A stretch of DNA of 64,000 bases from Roseivirga sp. 4D4 (GCF_001747095.1 NZ_MDGP01000001.1:2091001-2155000), one strand, 5' to 3'; counted from the stretch's first letter, positions 1 through 8,638 are shown. Program-made: numbers and translations. Notes: generated by a model from the letters alone, not told the origin.

Positions 1-1716
1 CTGATCCAAGTTAGATCCATCAGGAGTATCTACTTCAATAAGTAGAAGCGGCTTGTCTGCATTCGGAAAAAAACTAACCCCAATTGCAGGAAACAGTGAA
101 AAACTGCCGAGAAAAATCAAGAGAGCTCCTGGCAAAACAAGATACCATCGCTTCACCGCGCCTTTGAGCATTGGCTGATAAATACGATCGATGACCTTTG
201 TTAAAAACGGCCCAATGGGACCTGATTTAAACTGTTTGTTACGTTTTTTCTTGAGAACTTTACTCGCCATGATAGGCGTAAAAGTCAATGCCAGAATAAG
301 GGAAGCCACTAATACTAGGATCACTGTGATGGGTAGTGACCTCAAAAACTCTCCTGCTCCTGAATTGAGCAAGGCAAGCGGGGCAAAAGCCAAAAGGGTC
401 GTAATGGTGGAACTAATGATAGCATAGCCCACTTCTGATGTACCTTTGAAAGCTGCCTCTTTCAACGTATAACCCTCCTGCTGAAAACGGACAATATTCT
501 CAACCACCACAATGCCATTATCGACCAAAAGGCCTAAGGCGATAACAAGTGCGGCAATCGATATCTGTTGCAGTGCAAACCCGCTAGCATCAAGAGCCGC
601 GACAGCAATAATGATAGACAATGGAATTACCACCATTATGATGGTAGATGACCTGAAACCGAGAAATAGAAAGATCACTACACCTACCAATACCACACCT
701 TGAATCAGGTTAACGAAGAAATCATTAATCCGAGCTTTCACAGCCGGAGCCTGTTCAAAAGCCGTTTCAAGTCTTACTTCCTCCGGAAGAAATGACTCGA
801 ATTCGAGCTTTACTTCTTCAAACTGTTCGGCAATATTTACCAAGTTGACTCCTTCCTTAAGTGTCAAATTGACCCACACAGCTTGTTCTCCCATATACCT
901 TGCCACCCAAAGATTATCTGCATAGTCCATGCCGACCTCGGCAATATCTCTCAGCTTAACAAGCTTTTCAGCATTCTGATGTACAACTACATCCCTTATC
1001 TCTTCCAGTGTCTTGATTCCCCCACTTGACTTTATATTGAATGATTTTACACTTGATTTTACATCGCCTCCAGGAATATTAAGGTTCTGACTTTGAAGTA
1101 TCTGTATTACAGCACCTAGGTTGACATGCTGAGCCGCCATGCGCTGATAGTCAATAGATACTCTGATTTCTTCTTCAGGATATGCTTCTACTTCTGCATT
1201 TTGAACACCTTTGATCTTTTCCAACTGATAGGAAAAGTCATCAGCCAGAGACTTAAGTTGGGCATAATTGGCAACATCAGAAACAAGGGCGTACTGTAGC
1301 ACCTTCACCTGAAGTCTGGGTCTAAATTGGTCTATGTCAAGGCTAAAGAGGTCGTCTGGTAAGTCGTCTCGAATATTATTGATCTCTCTTAGTATCTCAT
1401 CATATAATGCTTCCGTATCAAGTCCAAACTCCCCCTCTACTCGTAAGATCACTAACCCTTCTTCTATCCGAGTTTCCACTTTCTTGATATCTGTGACTTC
1501 CTCTAGTGCATCTTCTAAAGGTTTCACTACCAATTCTTCTAAATCTGTAGGCCCTACACCAGGGTGAATAGCCACAATACTATAATTAGGGAAATCGGGG
1601 TTTGGGTCTTCACTTCTAGGCATAGAAGTGTAAGAAGATACTCCCATGAATATGGCTAAAGCGATCAGTATAATAACAAACTGATAATTCTCTATGGCAA
1701 GTTTCGGTAGTCTCAT
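1..1716 (-). CDS. RND efflux pump inner-membrane permease (HAE1/AcrB-type), 3' part missing
   Basis: The gene starts at ATG 1716 and stays open to the window edge, giving the first 572 residues of a protein that is normally about 1000-1050 long. The reading begins MRLPKLAIEN, has one N-terminal membrane helix (about 10-30), then a periplasmic porter domain, then further helices. The conserved TM4 segment reads ALGLLVDNGIVVVENI, with the Asp of the proton relay typical of the AcrB/CzcA superfamily. The product should exchange protons for substrate and work with the adaptor and TolC protein encoded just upstream. Its ATG overlaps the adaptor stop in an ATGA, so the two are translationally coupled. 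The substrate cannot be told from this part. Confidence 0.93.
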   Translation of the reverse strand, partial: MRLPKLAIENYQFVIILIALAIFMGVSSYTSMPRSEDPNPDFPNYSIVAIHPGVGPTDLEELVVKPLEDALEEVTDIKKVETRIEEGLVILRVEGEFGLDTEALYDEILREINNIRDDLPDDLFSLDIDQFRPRLQVKVLQYALVSDVANYAQLKSLADDFSYQLEKIKGVQNAEVEAYPEEEIRVSIDYQRMAAQHVNLGAVIQILQSQNLNIPGGDVKSSVKSFNIKSSGGIKTLEEIRDVVVHQNAEKLVKLRDIAEVGMDYADNLWVARYMGEQAVWVNLTLKEGVNLVNIAEQFEEVKLEFESFLPEEVRLETAFEQAPAVKARINDFFVNLIQGVVLVGVVIFLFLGFRSSTIIMVVIPLSIIIAVAALDASGFALQQISIAALVIALGLLVDNGIVVVENIVRFQQEGYTLKEAAFKGTSEVGYAIISSTITTLLAFAPLALLNSGAGEFLRSLPITVILVLVASLILALTFTPIMASKVLKKKRNKQFKSGPIGPFLTKVIDRIYQPMLKGAVKRWYLVLPGALLIFLGSFSLFPAIGVSFFPNADKPLLLIEVDTPDGSNLDQ

Positions 1717-2777
1717 GGTTGCTCTTTTAAAATCTCCACAATTTCACCTGGTTTAGCGTATGCACTCCCTTGGGTGACCACCTGATCAATAGATATCGAG
1801 TTATCAGCAGATATGATAAAGTAATCATCTCCCACCACTATTGGGGTGACTTTCATCCGTTCGACCGATTGATCCTTAGGAATGTAGATTGTGGCCTCAT
1901 CTTCATTCGCTTCCACCAATGCAGTCATAGGGATCTTGTAATATGGCGCTTGGCTCGAAGGATATAGTCTCAGTTTGGCTACGAAACCATCTTTGAATAC
2001 ATGTGTCTCTGATTTTAATGTAAGTTCGAGTTCAAAAGTACCTGTACGAGGGTCAGCTGCTTCTGCCACTTCTGTAACATTAGCCTTGAAGTATTGCCCT
2101 GGGTACGCGTCTAATTGAACCCTTGCAGAATCGCCCAATTGTACCTTTACCACATCACGATCGGCCACTCCAATTTTCAAGATATGCGATTTTGATCTTC
2201 CATTTAAGGCTACTTGAAATACTGGTTGTCCTGCTGCCAGAAGCTCTCCTCGTTCGGTCATTCTTTTAAGGACTTTACCATTTTCCTTAGCTACAATGGT
2301 AGCATAGGCCTTGTTATAACTAGCTACATCAAGATCAGCTTGTGCTACTTCCAGGGCAGTTGTAATGTTTTCTAATTGCTCTAGCGTAGCGACTGTATCT
2401 TTATACAACCTTAATACTCTGTCCTTGTCTCTCGATAGCTTCTTGACGTTTTCCTCTGCCTGCAATACACGGGCGTTGATCTCGGTAAGCTCCAACCTGG
2501 CCAATACTTGTCCTTTTCTAAAGGCATCGCCCTCGTCTACTAATATTTGGTCAACAATACCGCCTACTTTAAATGACAGGCCGGCCTGTGCTTTTGACTG
2601 AAGCACTCCACTAGCCTCAATGGGTATTGGGGCATTTGTTTTTTGCAGTCGCATTACTTTGACTTTTGTAGTTCTTTCTGTGTTCACCGAAGCCAATTGC
2701 TCCTGATAATTTGGCTTACAAGCTTGAAATGCAATGCCCAGCACTGCAACTATCAAGAATGATTTATGAATTTTCAT
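1713..2777 (-). CDS. RND efflux periplasmic adaptor subunit (membrane fusion lipoprotein)
   Basis: A 354-residue protein with a lipoprotein signal: a hydrophobic N-terminus followed by lipobox FQAC, so Cys20 is probably lipidated. The order is that of AcrA/HlyD adaptors: a lipoyl-like half (GLSFKVGGIVDQILVDEGD), a coiled-coil hairpin (about 100-140), the second lipoyl half (ATIVAKENGKVLKRMTERGE) and a C-terminal beta-barrel and membrane-proximal domain. It should bridge the RND pump and TolC across the periplasm. It lies 9 bases after the TolC gene and its stop overlaps the pump start. Family assignment is firm; the substrate is unknown. Confidence 0.93.
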   Translation of the reverse strand: MKIHKSFLIVAVLGIAFQACKPNYQEQLASVNTERTTKVKVMRLQKTNAPIPIEASGVLQSKAQAGLSFKVGGIVDQILVDEGDAFRKGQVLARLELTEINARVLQAEENVKKLSRDKDRVLRLYKDTVATLEQLENITTALEVAQADLDVASYNKAYATIVAKENGKVLKRMTERGELLAAGQPVFQVALNGRSKSHILKIGVADRDVVKVQLGDSARVQLDAYPGQYFKANVTEVAEAADPRTGTFELELTLKSETHVFKDGFVAKLRLYPSSQAPYYKIPMTALVEANEDEATIYIPKDQSVERMKVTPIVVGDDYFIISADNSISIDQVVTQGSAYAKPGEIVEILKEQP

Positions 2778-2786
2778 GATGCTTTA

Positions 2787-4139
2787 TTAGTTTTTCGAAA
2801 TGACTTTTTTGAGTTCTGATGCCTTAATGAGTGCATCGTATGTGGTAATGGATTGGCTTAGCTGAGCACGAGTGAAGGCGTCTCTGGCCTCATAAAACTC
2901 GATCAGCAAGACTTGATTCTCTCGGTACTTTTTCTGAATGATGTTAAAGGTCTTCTCAGCACTTTCCGTACGCCTGGTAGCCGCGTTAATAGACTCTAAG
3001 GCTGCTTTATATTCATTGAAAGCAGTGATTACTTCAAATTCTACCTGGTCCCTTAATTGTTCCTTTTGACTAGTCAATTTCTCTAGCTCAAACAGAGAAG
3101 CTCTGACCCTGGATTTCTTCTCTCCTCCTTTAAAGATGTTCCAAGACATACTCACTTGTGCCAACCAATAGTCCTGTCCACTGTCGAACGTGTATCCGAA
3201 ACCCTGAAAACCCGCATCCATCACGAGATTCACTTTCGGTAAGTATGTTGCACTTTTATTTAGGTCAAGTAGGTTTTGATTGGCTGCAATGGCAGCTTCT
3301 ATCTGCTTAAACTCCTGTCGTTCTTGAAAGGCATCTGCGGATAGCATGCTCAGAGAACTTAGCACCAACAACTCGGATTTGATGTTCCCATCAACCTCAA
3401 TACTATCAGAGAGGTCCCTATTCAATAAAAAGTTGAAGAAAGACCTGGTGACATCAATATCTTTTTGGGCTCTGATCACATTAGCTTCTACTTCGGCCAA
3501 TGCAGACTCCGCGCTGTAGATGATGTCGTAAGTAGCCTTATCATTGGCTACCAGCCGCTTATTCACACGAACTAACTCTTCTATGACCAATTGAGAATCT
3601 TGATAAATTTTAAGGGCTTCAAGCGTTTGCAGATGTCTAAAATATGCAGACCTTATATCATGTGTAAGCTCGTTTCGAAACGCTGCTGATCTGGCCTCTT
3701 CCATGAATACTAAGTTTTCTTGGGCAAGGCGATTGTACTTGATATCAGAATTAAACAAGGGTTGAATGAGCCGAACCTTGGTATCATGAAAGTCGTCCGG
3801 AAGCAACTGCTCATTGACATTAGTGATAGTCGGAAATACATCTGATCCATTAATTCGATCCAACGCATCGTAGACAGGGTTCAGCAAGTCTCCTACTGGG
3901 AAGTCGATCGTCCTGCCTCCCTCAGCTCTTGAATAGGAAGCCTCAAAGCTAAGTTGAGGCAAGAAAAGCGCTTTGGCTTGATTCAATTGCTCTTGCCTCG
4001 TACTTATATCAAAACCCAATTGCTGAAGTGTCAGATTTGACTTCAGACCCTGTTCGACATACTTTTCCAATACTGGGCTTTGAGCCCATATCGGTATGGA
4101 AAAACACATCATTACAAATAGTAAGCTGATTTTTTTCAT
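2787..4139 (-). CDS. TolC-family outer membrane efflux channel
   Basis: The protein begins MKKISLLFVMMCFSIPIWAQ, a clean signal peptide, so ATG 4139 is preferred over an upstream GTG at 4169 that would place ten extra residues before the signal and run over a likely operator. The mature part has two similar alpha-helical repeats (e.g. SNLTLQQLGFDISTRQEQLN near the start, and a later region rich in Leu, Gln and Glu heptads), as in OEP/TolC proteins of about 450 residues. It forms the outer-membrane exit duct. First gene of the efflux operon after tetR, from which it is separated by a 54-base gap holding an operator-like site. Confidence 0.92.
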   Translation of the reverse strand: MKKISLLFVMMCFSIPIWAQSPVLEKYVEQGLKSNLTLQQLGFDISTRQEQLNQAKALFLPQLSFEASYSRAEGGRTIDFPVGDLLNPVYDALDRINGSDVFPTITNVNEQLLPDDFHDTKVRLIQPLFNSDIKYNRLAQENLVFMEEARSAAFRNELTHDIRSAYFRHLQTLEALKIYQDSQLVIEELVRVNKRLVANDKATYDIIYSAESALAEVEANVIRAQKDIDVTRSFFNFLLNRDLSDSIEVDGNIKSELLVLSSLSMLSADAFQERQEFKQIEAAIAANQNLLDLNKSATYLPKVNLVMDAGFQGFGYTFDSGQDYWLAQVSMSWNIFKGGEKKSRVRASLFELEKLTSQKEQLRDQVEFEVITAFNEYKAALESINAATRRTESAEKTFNIIQKKYRENQVLLIEFYEARDAFTRAQLSQSITTYDALIKASELKKVISKN

Positions 4140-4162
4140 TGCTATATACATTGTATTTTTAA

Positions 4163-4175
4163 TAAACACTGTTCA
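4163..4175 (-). promoter_or_regulatory. Candidate TetR operator upstream of the efflux operon
   Basis: On the minus strand these bases read TGAACAGTGTTTA, identical at 11 of 13 positions to the inverted repeat TGAACAGCGTTCA in front of tetR. The site lies 24 bases before the ATG of the TolC gene, where a bound repressor could block transcription or initiation. Direct observation: the two sites match. Inference: both are bound by the TetR protein encoded between them. Confidence 0.6.
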
Positions 4176-4193
4176 TTTCAAAGTAAAATTTTT

Positions 4194-4805
4194 TTAGACT
4201 CTTCGGATTAAGTGCATAAATGAGCCTTTGGCATTAAACATCATATCTTCCCAGTCATCCTCAGGATAGAACCTCATTCGATCTCTTACCATCATGGAAC
4301 ATATGCCATGTACCTGTGCCCAAATCATAAATGATACAACTTCTGGCTTCAACCCTTTGAAATAACCCGCTCTAAGACAATCAGCGACAGTAGATGTTAA
4401 GATCTTATGGCTTGTATCTCCTTCTTCCCAATCACTTTCACTTTGGGAGGACTCCATAGGAGTTCGCATAATGAACATTAGATCATAATAACCTGGATTT
4501 TCGATTGCAAATCGTAAATACTGCCTACCAAGCTGATCAAGCCGTTCCATAGGCTCTTCTATCACCATCACTTTGCTGAGGTATTTAAAAAACTCTTGAA
4601 ACCCTTTACTGTGAATCGCATGAAAGAGCTCACTCTTATCCTTATAGTAGAGATAAATAGTTCCCACACTGTATTCAATGGCTTCTGCAATATTGCGCAT
4701 ACTGGTTTTTTCAAACCCTTTCTCGATAAAGAGTTGAGTAGCGGTCTCCAGAATTAACTTCTGTAGTTCCTCCTTTTCTCGTTCTTTACGTTCTGAAATT
4801 CCCAT
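4194..4805 (-). CDS. TetR/AcrR-family transcriptional repressor of the adjacent efflux operon
   Basis: About 203 residues from ATG 4805, reading MGISERKEREKEELQ. An upstream TTG frame extension exists but would cross a palindromic operator, so it is rejected. The N-terminal helix-turn-helix is classic: LILETATQLFIEKGFEKTSMRN then AEAIEYSVGTIYLYYKDKSELF. The C-terminal two thirds are the all-helical ligand and dimer domain. TetR proteins next to RND operons usually repress them until a toxic ligand binds. Two near-identical operator-like repeats flank this gene, one before it and one before the TolC gene, supporting autoregulation and control of the pump. The ligand is unknown. Confidence 0.9.
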   Translation of the reverse strand: MGISERKEREKEELQKLILETATQLFIEKGFEKTSMRNIAEAIEYSVGTIYLYYKDKSELFHAIHSKGFQEFFKYLSKVMVIEEPMERLDQLGRQYLRFAIENPGYYDLMFIMRTPMESSQSESDWEEGDTSHKILTSTVADCLRAGYFKGLKPEVVSFMIWAQVHGICSMMVRDRMRFYPEDDWEDMMFNAKGSFMHLIRRV

Positions 4806-4829
4806 TGCCACTAAGTAACGTAAAATTAC

Positions 4830-4842
4830 TGAACAGCGTTCA
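4830..4842. promoter_or_regulatory. Inverted repeat upstream of tetR (candidate operator)
   Basis: TGAAC-AGC-GTTCA is a perfect 5+5 inverted repeat with a 3-base centre, 25 bases before the tetR ATG. A near copy is found before the TolC gene at 4163-4175. TetR operators are typically short palindromes of this kind close to the start of the regulator gene. Binding by the local TetR protein is inferred. Confidence 0.6.
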
Positions 4843-4881
4843 CTTTTTAGCAAGAAAAAATCAATTCGGCTTCTGAGGCAT

Positions 4882-4908
4882 AAAAAAAGCGCTTTAAAAG
4901 CACCTTTT
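4882..4908 (-). terminator. Rho-independent terminator of the secreted-protein gene at 4929-5633
   Basis: Read on the minus strand, AAAGGTGC pairs with GCGCTTTT (two wobble pairs) around a TTTTAAA loop and continues into a run of T. It begins about 20 bases after the stop codon at 4929. It separates this gene from the tetR promoter region. Confidence 0.6.
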
Positions 4909-4928
4909 ACTCTCTTTATCTTTTTGCT

Positions 4929-5633
4929 TTACTTGTCAGGAAAGGCAAACATTTCATCATTAACAGGCACATTCAATTCCATTTTTTGGATACTAATACT
5001 GAAGGCTGTGACCCCACCCATTTTCTGGGTGATTTTCGCGGGAACTTTGAGACCATTCATTTCCGTGTAATCAGAATAAATACTCATCGCCTCCTGACCG
5101 TTGGCTAATTCCTTTTTAGCCATTTGCAGGCCACTGGTTTTGTCAAAGTAATGAGTAGTTTCTTTTCCGTCCTTGTTAGTGAGTTTGACTAGATAACATG
5201 AAACACCTTCAAGATCTGCTTCTCCCTCATAACTTAAGGAATACCCTCTTTTCTTATAATCAATAAACTCATCCAAGAATTGTGCTGCAAGTGCGGATTC
5301 GGCCTGTTCACCTTGGAGTTTGGTGGGCTGACTAATCCCCTGAAACTGATTAATCGTCCAGGCTGTGCTTGCATCAGAGGCCTGTACCATTTTCATCCCA
5401 TTAAATGCCAGTTCAAACCTTTCACGGTTTTTATTGTCTCCAATTATGAAACCTGGTATATCAAAGCCAGCTTGGTTAAGGGTAATGGTGTACTTGCGGG
5501 TCTTTACGTCCTTCCATGCTTTAGCCCCGCCAATTGCCTTTACATAATCGGCAGCGATTTGGTCTGGAGATTGGGCATTAGCTACTCCTAGTGTAACTAT
5601 TGCAATCAAAAATGTAGTTAAAATCTTCTTCAT
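4929..5633 (-). CDS. Secreted LolA-like/outer-membrane lipoprotein-sorting-like protein of unknown role
   Basis: 234 residues with a signal peptide (MKKILTTFLIAIVTLGVANA followed by Q). The mature part starts DQIAADYVKAIGGAKAWKDVKT, the helix-plus-Gly opening seen in secreted Bacteroidota proteins that resemble LolA/LolB half-barrels. It continues with alternating beta strands (YTITLNQAGFDIPGFI, YFDKTSGLQMAKKE, IYSDYTEMNGLKVPAKIT). The strand pattern TSGLQ...YTEMNGLKVP is common in this group. Function is not established; a periplasmic lipid- or lipoprotein-binding role is only suggested by the fold resemblance. It is a single gene with its own terminator. Confidence 0.7.
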   Translation of the reverse strand: MKKILTTFLIAIVTLGVANAQSPDQIAADYVKAIGGAKAWKDVKTRKYTITLNQAGFDIPGFIIGDNKNRERFELAFNGMKMVQASDASTAWTINQFQGISQPTKLQGEQAESALAAQFLDEFIDYKKRGYSLSYEGEADLEGVSCYLVKLTNKDGKETTHYFDKTSGLQMAKKELANGQEAMSIYSDYTEMNGLKVPAKITQKMGGVTAFSISIQKMELNVPVNDEMFAFPDK

Positions 5634-5769
5634 GAGTTATTGGTTTTCGTAGTTTAAAGAAGGCACGAGTTTAACCTATAACGCATATTTAATGAATATT
5701 CGGTCGATACGGAGGTTGAACTGTTTCATAGATTGATAAGATAATCACTCGTTTAAGTAATTTAGGTCT

Positions 5770-6900
5770 ATGAAAATACTCATTTCCTGCTTAACCCTTC
5801 TCATCACACTTTCATCTTTGGGACAAGAAAAGAAAAGAGCCCGAGACTACGGCATTGAATTCGGTGTTATGAAAACAGGGCCTTTGAACGCCATTACGGA
5901 TGTAAAAGGAGTTAAAGTCGGTCATCAAACGCTCATCAGAGGCGAAAATATTCGAACAGGCGTAACCGCAATACTATCACATGGCGGAAACATCTTTCAG
6001 TCTAAGGTTCCTGCAGCGATCTATATTGGCAACGGCTTTGGAAAGCTCGCTGGAATTAGCCAGGTGCAAGAACTTGGAAACTTAGAAACTCCAATTATTC
6101 TCACCAATACACTGAGTGTTCCTATGGGTATTCAAGGCACAGTCAAATACACACTGGGTTTAAAAGGCAATGAGAATGTTCGCTCCGTAAATGCGATAGT
6201 CGGAGAGACAAACGATGGCTACCTAAATGACATTCGTGGGATGCATGTTTCCGAGGAAGATGTGATTGAGGCCATTACTGGTGCCACAGATGGAGTCGTG
6301 ACCGAAGGTAATGTCGGAGCTGGAACTGGCACTGTGGCCTTTGGATTTAAAGGGGGTATCGGGACCTCTTCTCGTCTTCTTCCCGAATCACTGGGCGGTT
6401 ATACTGTGGGTGTTTTGGTTCAAACTAATTTTGGTGGTGTCCTCAGCATCAACGGTGCACCAGTAGGCAAGGAACTAGAACGATACCCTTTCCGCAATGC
6501 AATTCAAAAAAGCGATGGGTCCTGCATGATTGTGGTTCTAACTGATGCACCCCTTAATGCTAGACAACTGGAACGCGTTGCAAAACGTGCTATGATGGGA
6601 CTGGCCAAAACGGGAGGTATTGCCTCTAATGGTAGTGGAGATTATGTGATAGCCACCGCAACAGCCGAAAGTATGCGTATCCCCTATCAGACAAGAGAAC
6701 GACTTGATAGAGGTGATGTTCTAAAGAATGACGCAATGTCACCCGTATTTCTGGCTACAATTGAAGCAACTGAAGAAGCCATTATCAACTCTCTATTTGC
6801 AGCAGAAACCATGACTGGTCATGATGGACATACTATTCAGGCAATTCCATTAGACAAGGTTATAGAAATTTTAAAGAAGTATGGAGTAATCAAGGGTTAA
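5770..6900 (+). CDS. Secreted P1-family peptidase (DmpA/BapA-like aminopeptidase)
   Basis: 376 residues; signal peptide MKILISCLTLLITLSSLG. The body matches the P1 (DmpA) family of self-cleaving N-terminal-nucleophile hydrolases: NAITDVKGVKVGHQT near the start, GNVGAGTGTVAFGFKGG around 181-196, YTVGVLVQTNFG, then DGSCMIVVLTDAPL. By analogy with DmpA the chain is cut between Gly250 and Ser251, and Ser251 becomes the nucleophile. Members release N-terminal residues from peptides, some acting on D-amino acids or beta-peptides. The signal peptide places it in the periplasm or outside. It is convergent with the MarR gene, sharing a 4-base TTAA at their stops. Confidence 0.88.
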   Translation: MKILISCLTLLITLSSLGQEKKRARDYGIEFGVMKTGPLNAITDVKGVKVGHQTLIRGENIRTGVTAILSHGGNIFQSKVPAAIYIGNGFGKLAGISQVQELGNLETPIILTNTLSVPMGIQGTVKYTLGLKGNENVRSVNAIVGETNDGYLNDIRGMHVSEEDVIEAITGATDGVVTEGNVGAGTGTVAFGFKGGIGTSSRLLPESLGGYTVGVLVQTNFGGVLSINGAPVGKELERYPFRNAIQKSDGSCMIVVLTDAPLNARQLERVAKRAMMGLAKTGGIASNGSGDYVIATATAESMRIPYQTRERLDRGDVLKNDAMSPVFLATIEATEEAIINSLFAAETMTGHDGHTIQAIPLDKVIEILKKYGVIKG

Positions 6901-7352
6901 ACACTCCTCAATTTATCAAGGCATTCATTCATTTGGTGAGCTTCGGAGTTAGTCAAGACTTCCATACGTTTCATCCATAGCTGCAGTGCATTATCCACCT
7001 CATTAAGCACAGCAAGGCCTTTTTCGGTAATCAAAACATCCTTAGCCCTTCGGTCTGTTTTGCAAACCGTTCGTTCTACCAATTGCTTATTCTCTAAGCG
7101 ATCGACAATCCGGGATGCATTAGACATTCGATCTAACATTCGATCAATGATCATATTCACAGTACATGCATCGGGATACTGGCCTCTTAAAATTCTAAGC
7201 ACATTATACTGCGGAGTGGTAATACCGTAAGGCCTAAAGATTTTAGTCTGTTCATCAACGATCCAGCCGTTGGTGTACATAATATTGACCACGAGTTTCT
7301 CGTAAACGTTGTCAAATTTCTTACCCTGTTTAATATCTTCCTCAATACCCAT
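6897..7352 (-). CDS. MarR-family transcriptional regulator
   Basis: 151 residues with the winged helix-turn-helix of the MarR family: RPYGITTPQYNVLRILRG, then MIDRMLDRMSNASRIVDRLENKQLVERT and the wing VCKTDRRAKDVLITEKGLAVL (Asp-Arg-Arg is the characteristic wing motif). The N- and C-terminal helices form the dimer. It is transcribed away from the ECF sigma-factor gene. A perfect palindrome lies 22 bases before its ATG, overlapping a -7-like element on the minus strand, so autorepression is likely. The inducing ligand and other targets are unknown. Confidence 0.9.
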   Translation of the reverse strand: MGIEEDIKQGKKFDNVYEKLVVNIMYTNGWIVDEQTKIFRPYGITTPQYNVLRILRGQYPDACTVNMIIDRMLDRMSNASRIVDRLENKQLVERTVCKTDRRAKDVLITEKGLAVLNEVDNALQLWMKRMEVLTNSEAHQMNECLDKLRSV

Positions 7353-7373
7353 AAGCTTGGTAAGTTTTATTGG

Positions 7374-7386
7374 TACTAAATTAGTA
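7374..7386. promoter_or_regulatory. Palindrome TACTAA-A-TTAGTA upstream of marR (candidate operator)
   Basis: A perfect 6+6 inverted repeat with a single central base, 22 bases before the marR start. On the minus strand it contains TAATTTAG, a 7-of-8 match to the Bacteroidota -7 box TAnnTTTG, so protein bound here would cover the promoter. MarR dimers typically bind AT-rich palindromes of this size in their own promoters. Binding is inferred. Confidence 0.55.
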
Positions 7387-7454
7387 ATAAGTTGTAAATC
7401 AACTCTATAATAACGCTGGAAACGACAACTATTGAGTGAAAGGCTATATTTAAC

Positions 7455-7467
7455 TAACCATTGGTTA
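7455..7467. promoter_or_regulatory. Inverted repeat TAACCA-T-TGGTTA upstream of the ECF sigma gene
   Basis: A perfect 6+6 repeat with one central base, 48 bases before the TTG start of the sigma-factor gene and about 100 bases from the MarR start. Its sequence differs from the palindrome next to marR, so it may be a site for another regulator or a second, weaker MarR site. Only the symmetry is seen directly. Confidence 0.4.
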
Positions 7468-7514
7468 AACTATTTGATCAAATGGACATCTAAATCAGGA
7501 AAGTAAGACACCAA

Positions 7515-8054
7515 TTGGAAGACAAAGAAATACTTCAGGCCTTTAGGGTATCATCAAACAAGGATTTTGCCTTCAAAAACTTGGTGTCTGAGTATCAAGA
7601 ACGTGTTTATTGGCATGTGAGAAAAATTCTGATTTCGCATGATGATACAGATGATGTAGTTCAGGAGGTCTTCATCAAGGTCTATAAGAACCTGGATACT
7701 TTTCGAGAAGCGTCTCAACTCTTTACATGGATTTATAGGATTGCCACAAATGAGGCATTGAACCACCTGAAGAAAAGACAACGAAGACAGGCTGTTTCAA
7801 TGGATGACGTCTACCAAGAATTGGAAAACACCCTGAGCCATGGCGATCATATTGATGGTGATGAAATTCAAATGAAGCTGCAAAAGGCGCTTTTAAAATT
7901 ACCTGAGAAACAGCGATTGGTTTTTAACATGAGATATTTCGATGATTTAAAGTATGATGATATCTCTGAAATTACGGGAACAAGTGTGGGTGCATTAAAG
8001 GCTAGCTACCACCTTGCAGTTAAAAAAATTGAAGAGTCTTTGAGTATGGGTTAA
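7515..8054 (+). CDS. RNA polymerase sigma factor, ECF subfamily (sigma-70)
   Basis: 179 residues. No ATG fits: the nearest in-frame ATG upstream is closed by a stop after three codons, and the frame begins usefully at TTG 7515, so a TTG start is proposed. Region 2 reads DDTDDVVQEVFIKVYKNLDTFREASQLFTWIYRIATNEALNHLKK, including the core-binding and -10 recognition helices. Region 4 is LPEKQRLVFNMRYFDDLKYDDISEITGTSVGALKASYHLAVKKI. ECF factors respond to envelope signals through a membrane anti-sigma partner; the next gene encodes a one-helix membrane protein in the right place for that. Confidence 0.92.
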   Translation: MEDKEILQAFRVSSNKDFAFKNLVSEYQERVYWHVRKILISHDDTDDVVQEVFIKVYKNLDTFREASQLFTWIYRIATNEALNHLKKRQRRQAVSMDDVYQELENTLSHGDHIDGDEIQMKLQKALLKLPEKQRLVFNMRYFDDLKYDDISEITGTSVGALKASYHLAVKKIEESLSMG

Positions 8055-8085
8055 ACCCTTTAACAGTTTGATTATCAAATAGAAA

Positions 8086-8634
8086 ATGAATAATAAGGAT
8101 CACGATAAGAACCCTTTAGAAAGGCCGGAACTAAAACGACTTCCGTTTCAGGTTGAAGATGGCTATTTCGATGGCTTGTCTGAACGTATTTCTGATGCTA
8201 TTAATGCAGAAGAAAGCGACCTTAAATACAACCTACACCTTAAGAAAACTCCTTTTACGGCACCTGATGACTATTTCGATGGATTAGCAGGAGCTATTGA
8301 GTCGAAGCTCACCATAAGTGATAAAAAAGAAGTGAGTTTCTATCAGAGACCATTAATGCGATGGGTGGCTGTAGCTGCATCACTGGTACTGCTGATTACA
8401 TTTTATTTCACCCGACCGGATTCAACAAGTTCAGATTTACTTTCTAATGTCTCTGATGAGACAATTATTTCATTTCTAGAAAGTGAAAATGCGCTTGGTG
8501 ATGACTTACTTGTTGACTTGGAGGAGATTGACAGCGTTCTTGACGAGATTTACGCTGATGAGATTGGTATTTTTGTTAATACCATTGAGACCGAACCGGA
8601 ATTAGATTACGATTTTGAATATTTTGACTATTAA
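8086..8634 (+). CDS. Single-pass membrane protein, putative anti-sigma partner
   Basis: 182 residues with no signal peptide and one transmembrane helix (about 91-108, RWVAVAASLVLLITFYF). The cytoplasmic N-terminal part holds a duplicated motif: LPFQVEDGYFDGL at 19-31 and TPFTAPDDYFDGL at 55-67, each followed by a short amphipathic helix. The C-terminal part outside the membrane is strongly acidic. It follows the ECF sigma gene by 31 bases and precedes a Spy-like gene by 4. The arrangement sigma / one-helix protein / Spy-like is common in Bacteroidota, and the position argues for a sigma-binding role, but no classical zinc anti-sigma motif is present. Confidence 0.65.
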   Translation: MNNKDHDKNPLERPELKRLPFQVEDGYFDGLSERISDAINAEESDLKYNLHLKKTPFTAPDDYFDGLAGAIESKLTISDKKEVSFYQRPLMRWVAVAASLVLLITFYFTRPDSTSSDLLSNVSDETIISFLESENALGDDLLVDLEEIDSVLDEIYADEIGIFVNTIETEPELDYDFEYFDY

Positions 8635-8638
8635 AGAT

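Noticed and set aside
191..1567. Plus-strand open frames (about 60-78 residues) in the first 1.6 kb
   Set aside because: They are the antisense of the conserved RND pump gene and have no family-like sequence.
4806..4853. A longer TetR start (TTG 4853)
   Set aside because: The extra residues cross the palindrome at 4830-4842, and the normal helix-turn-helix start is at ATG 4805.
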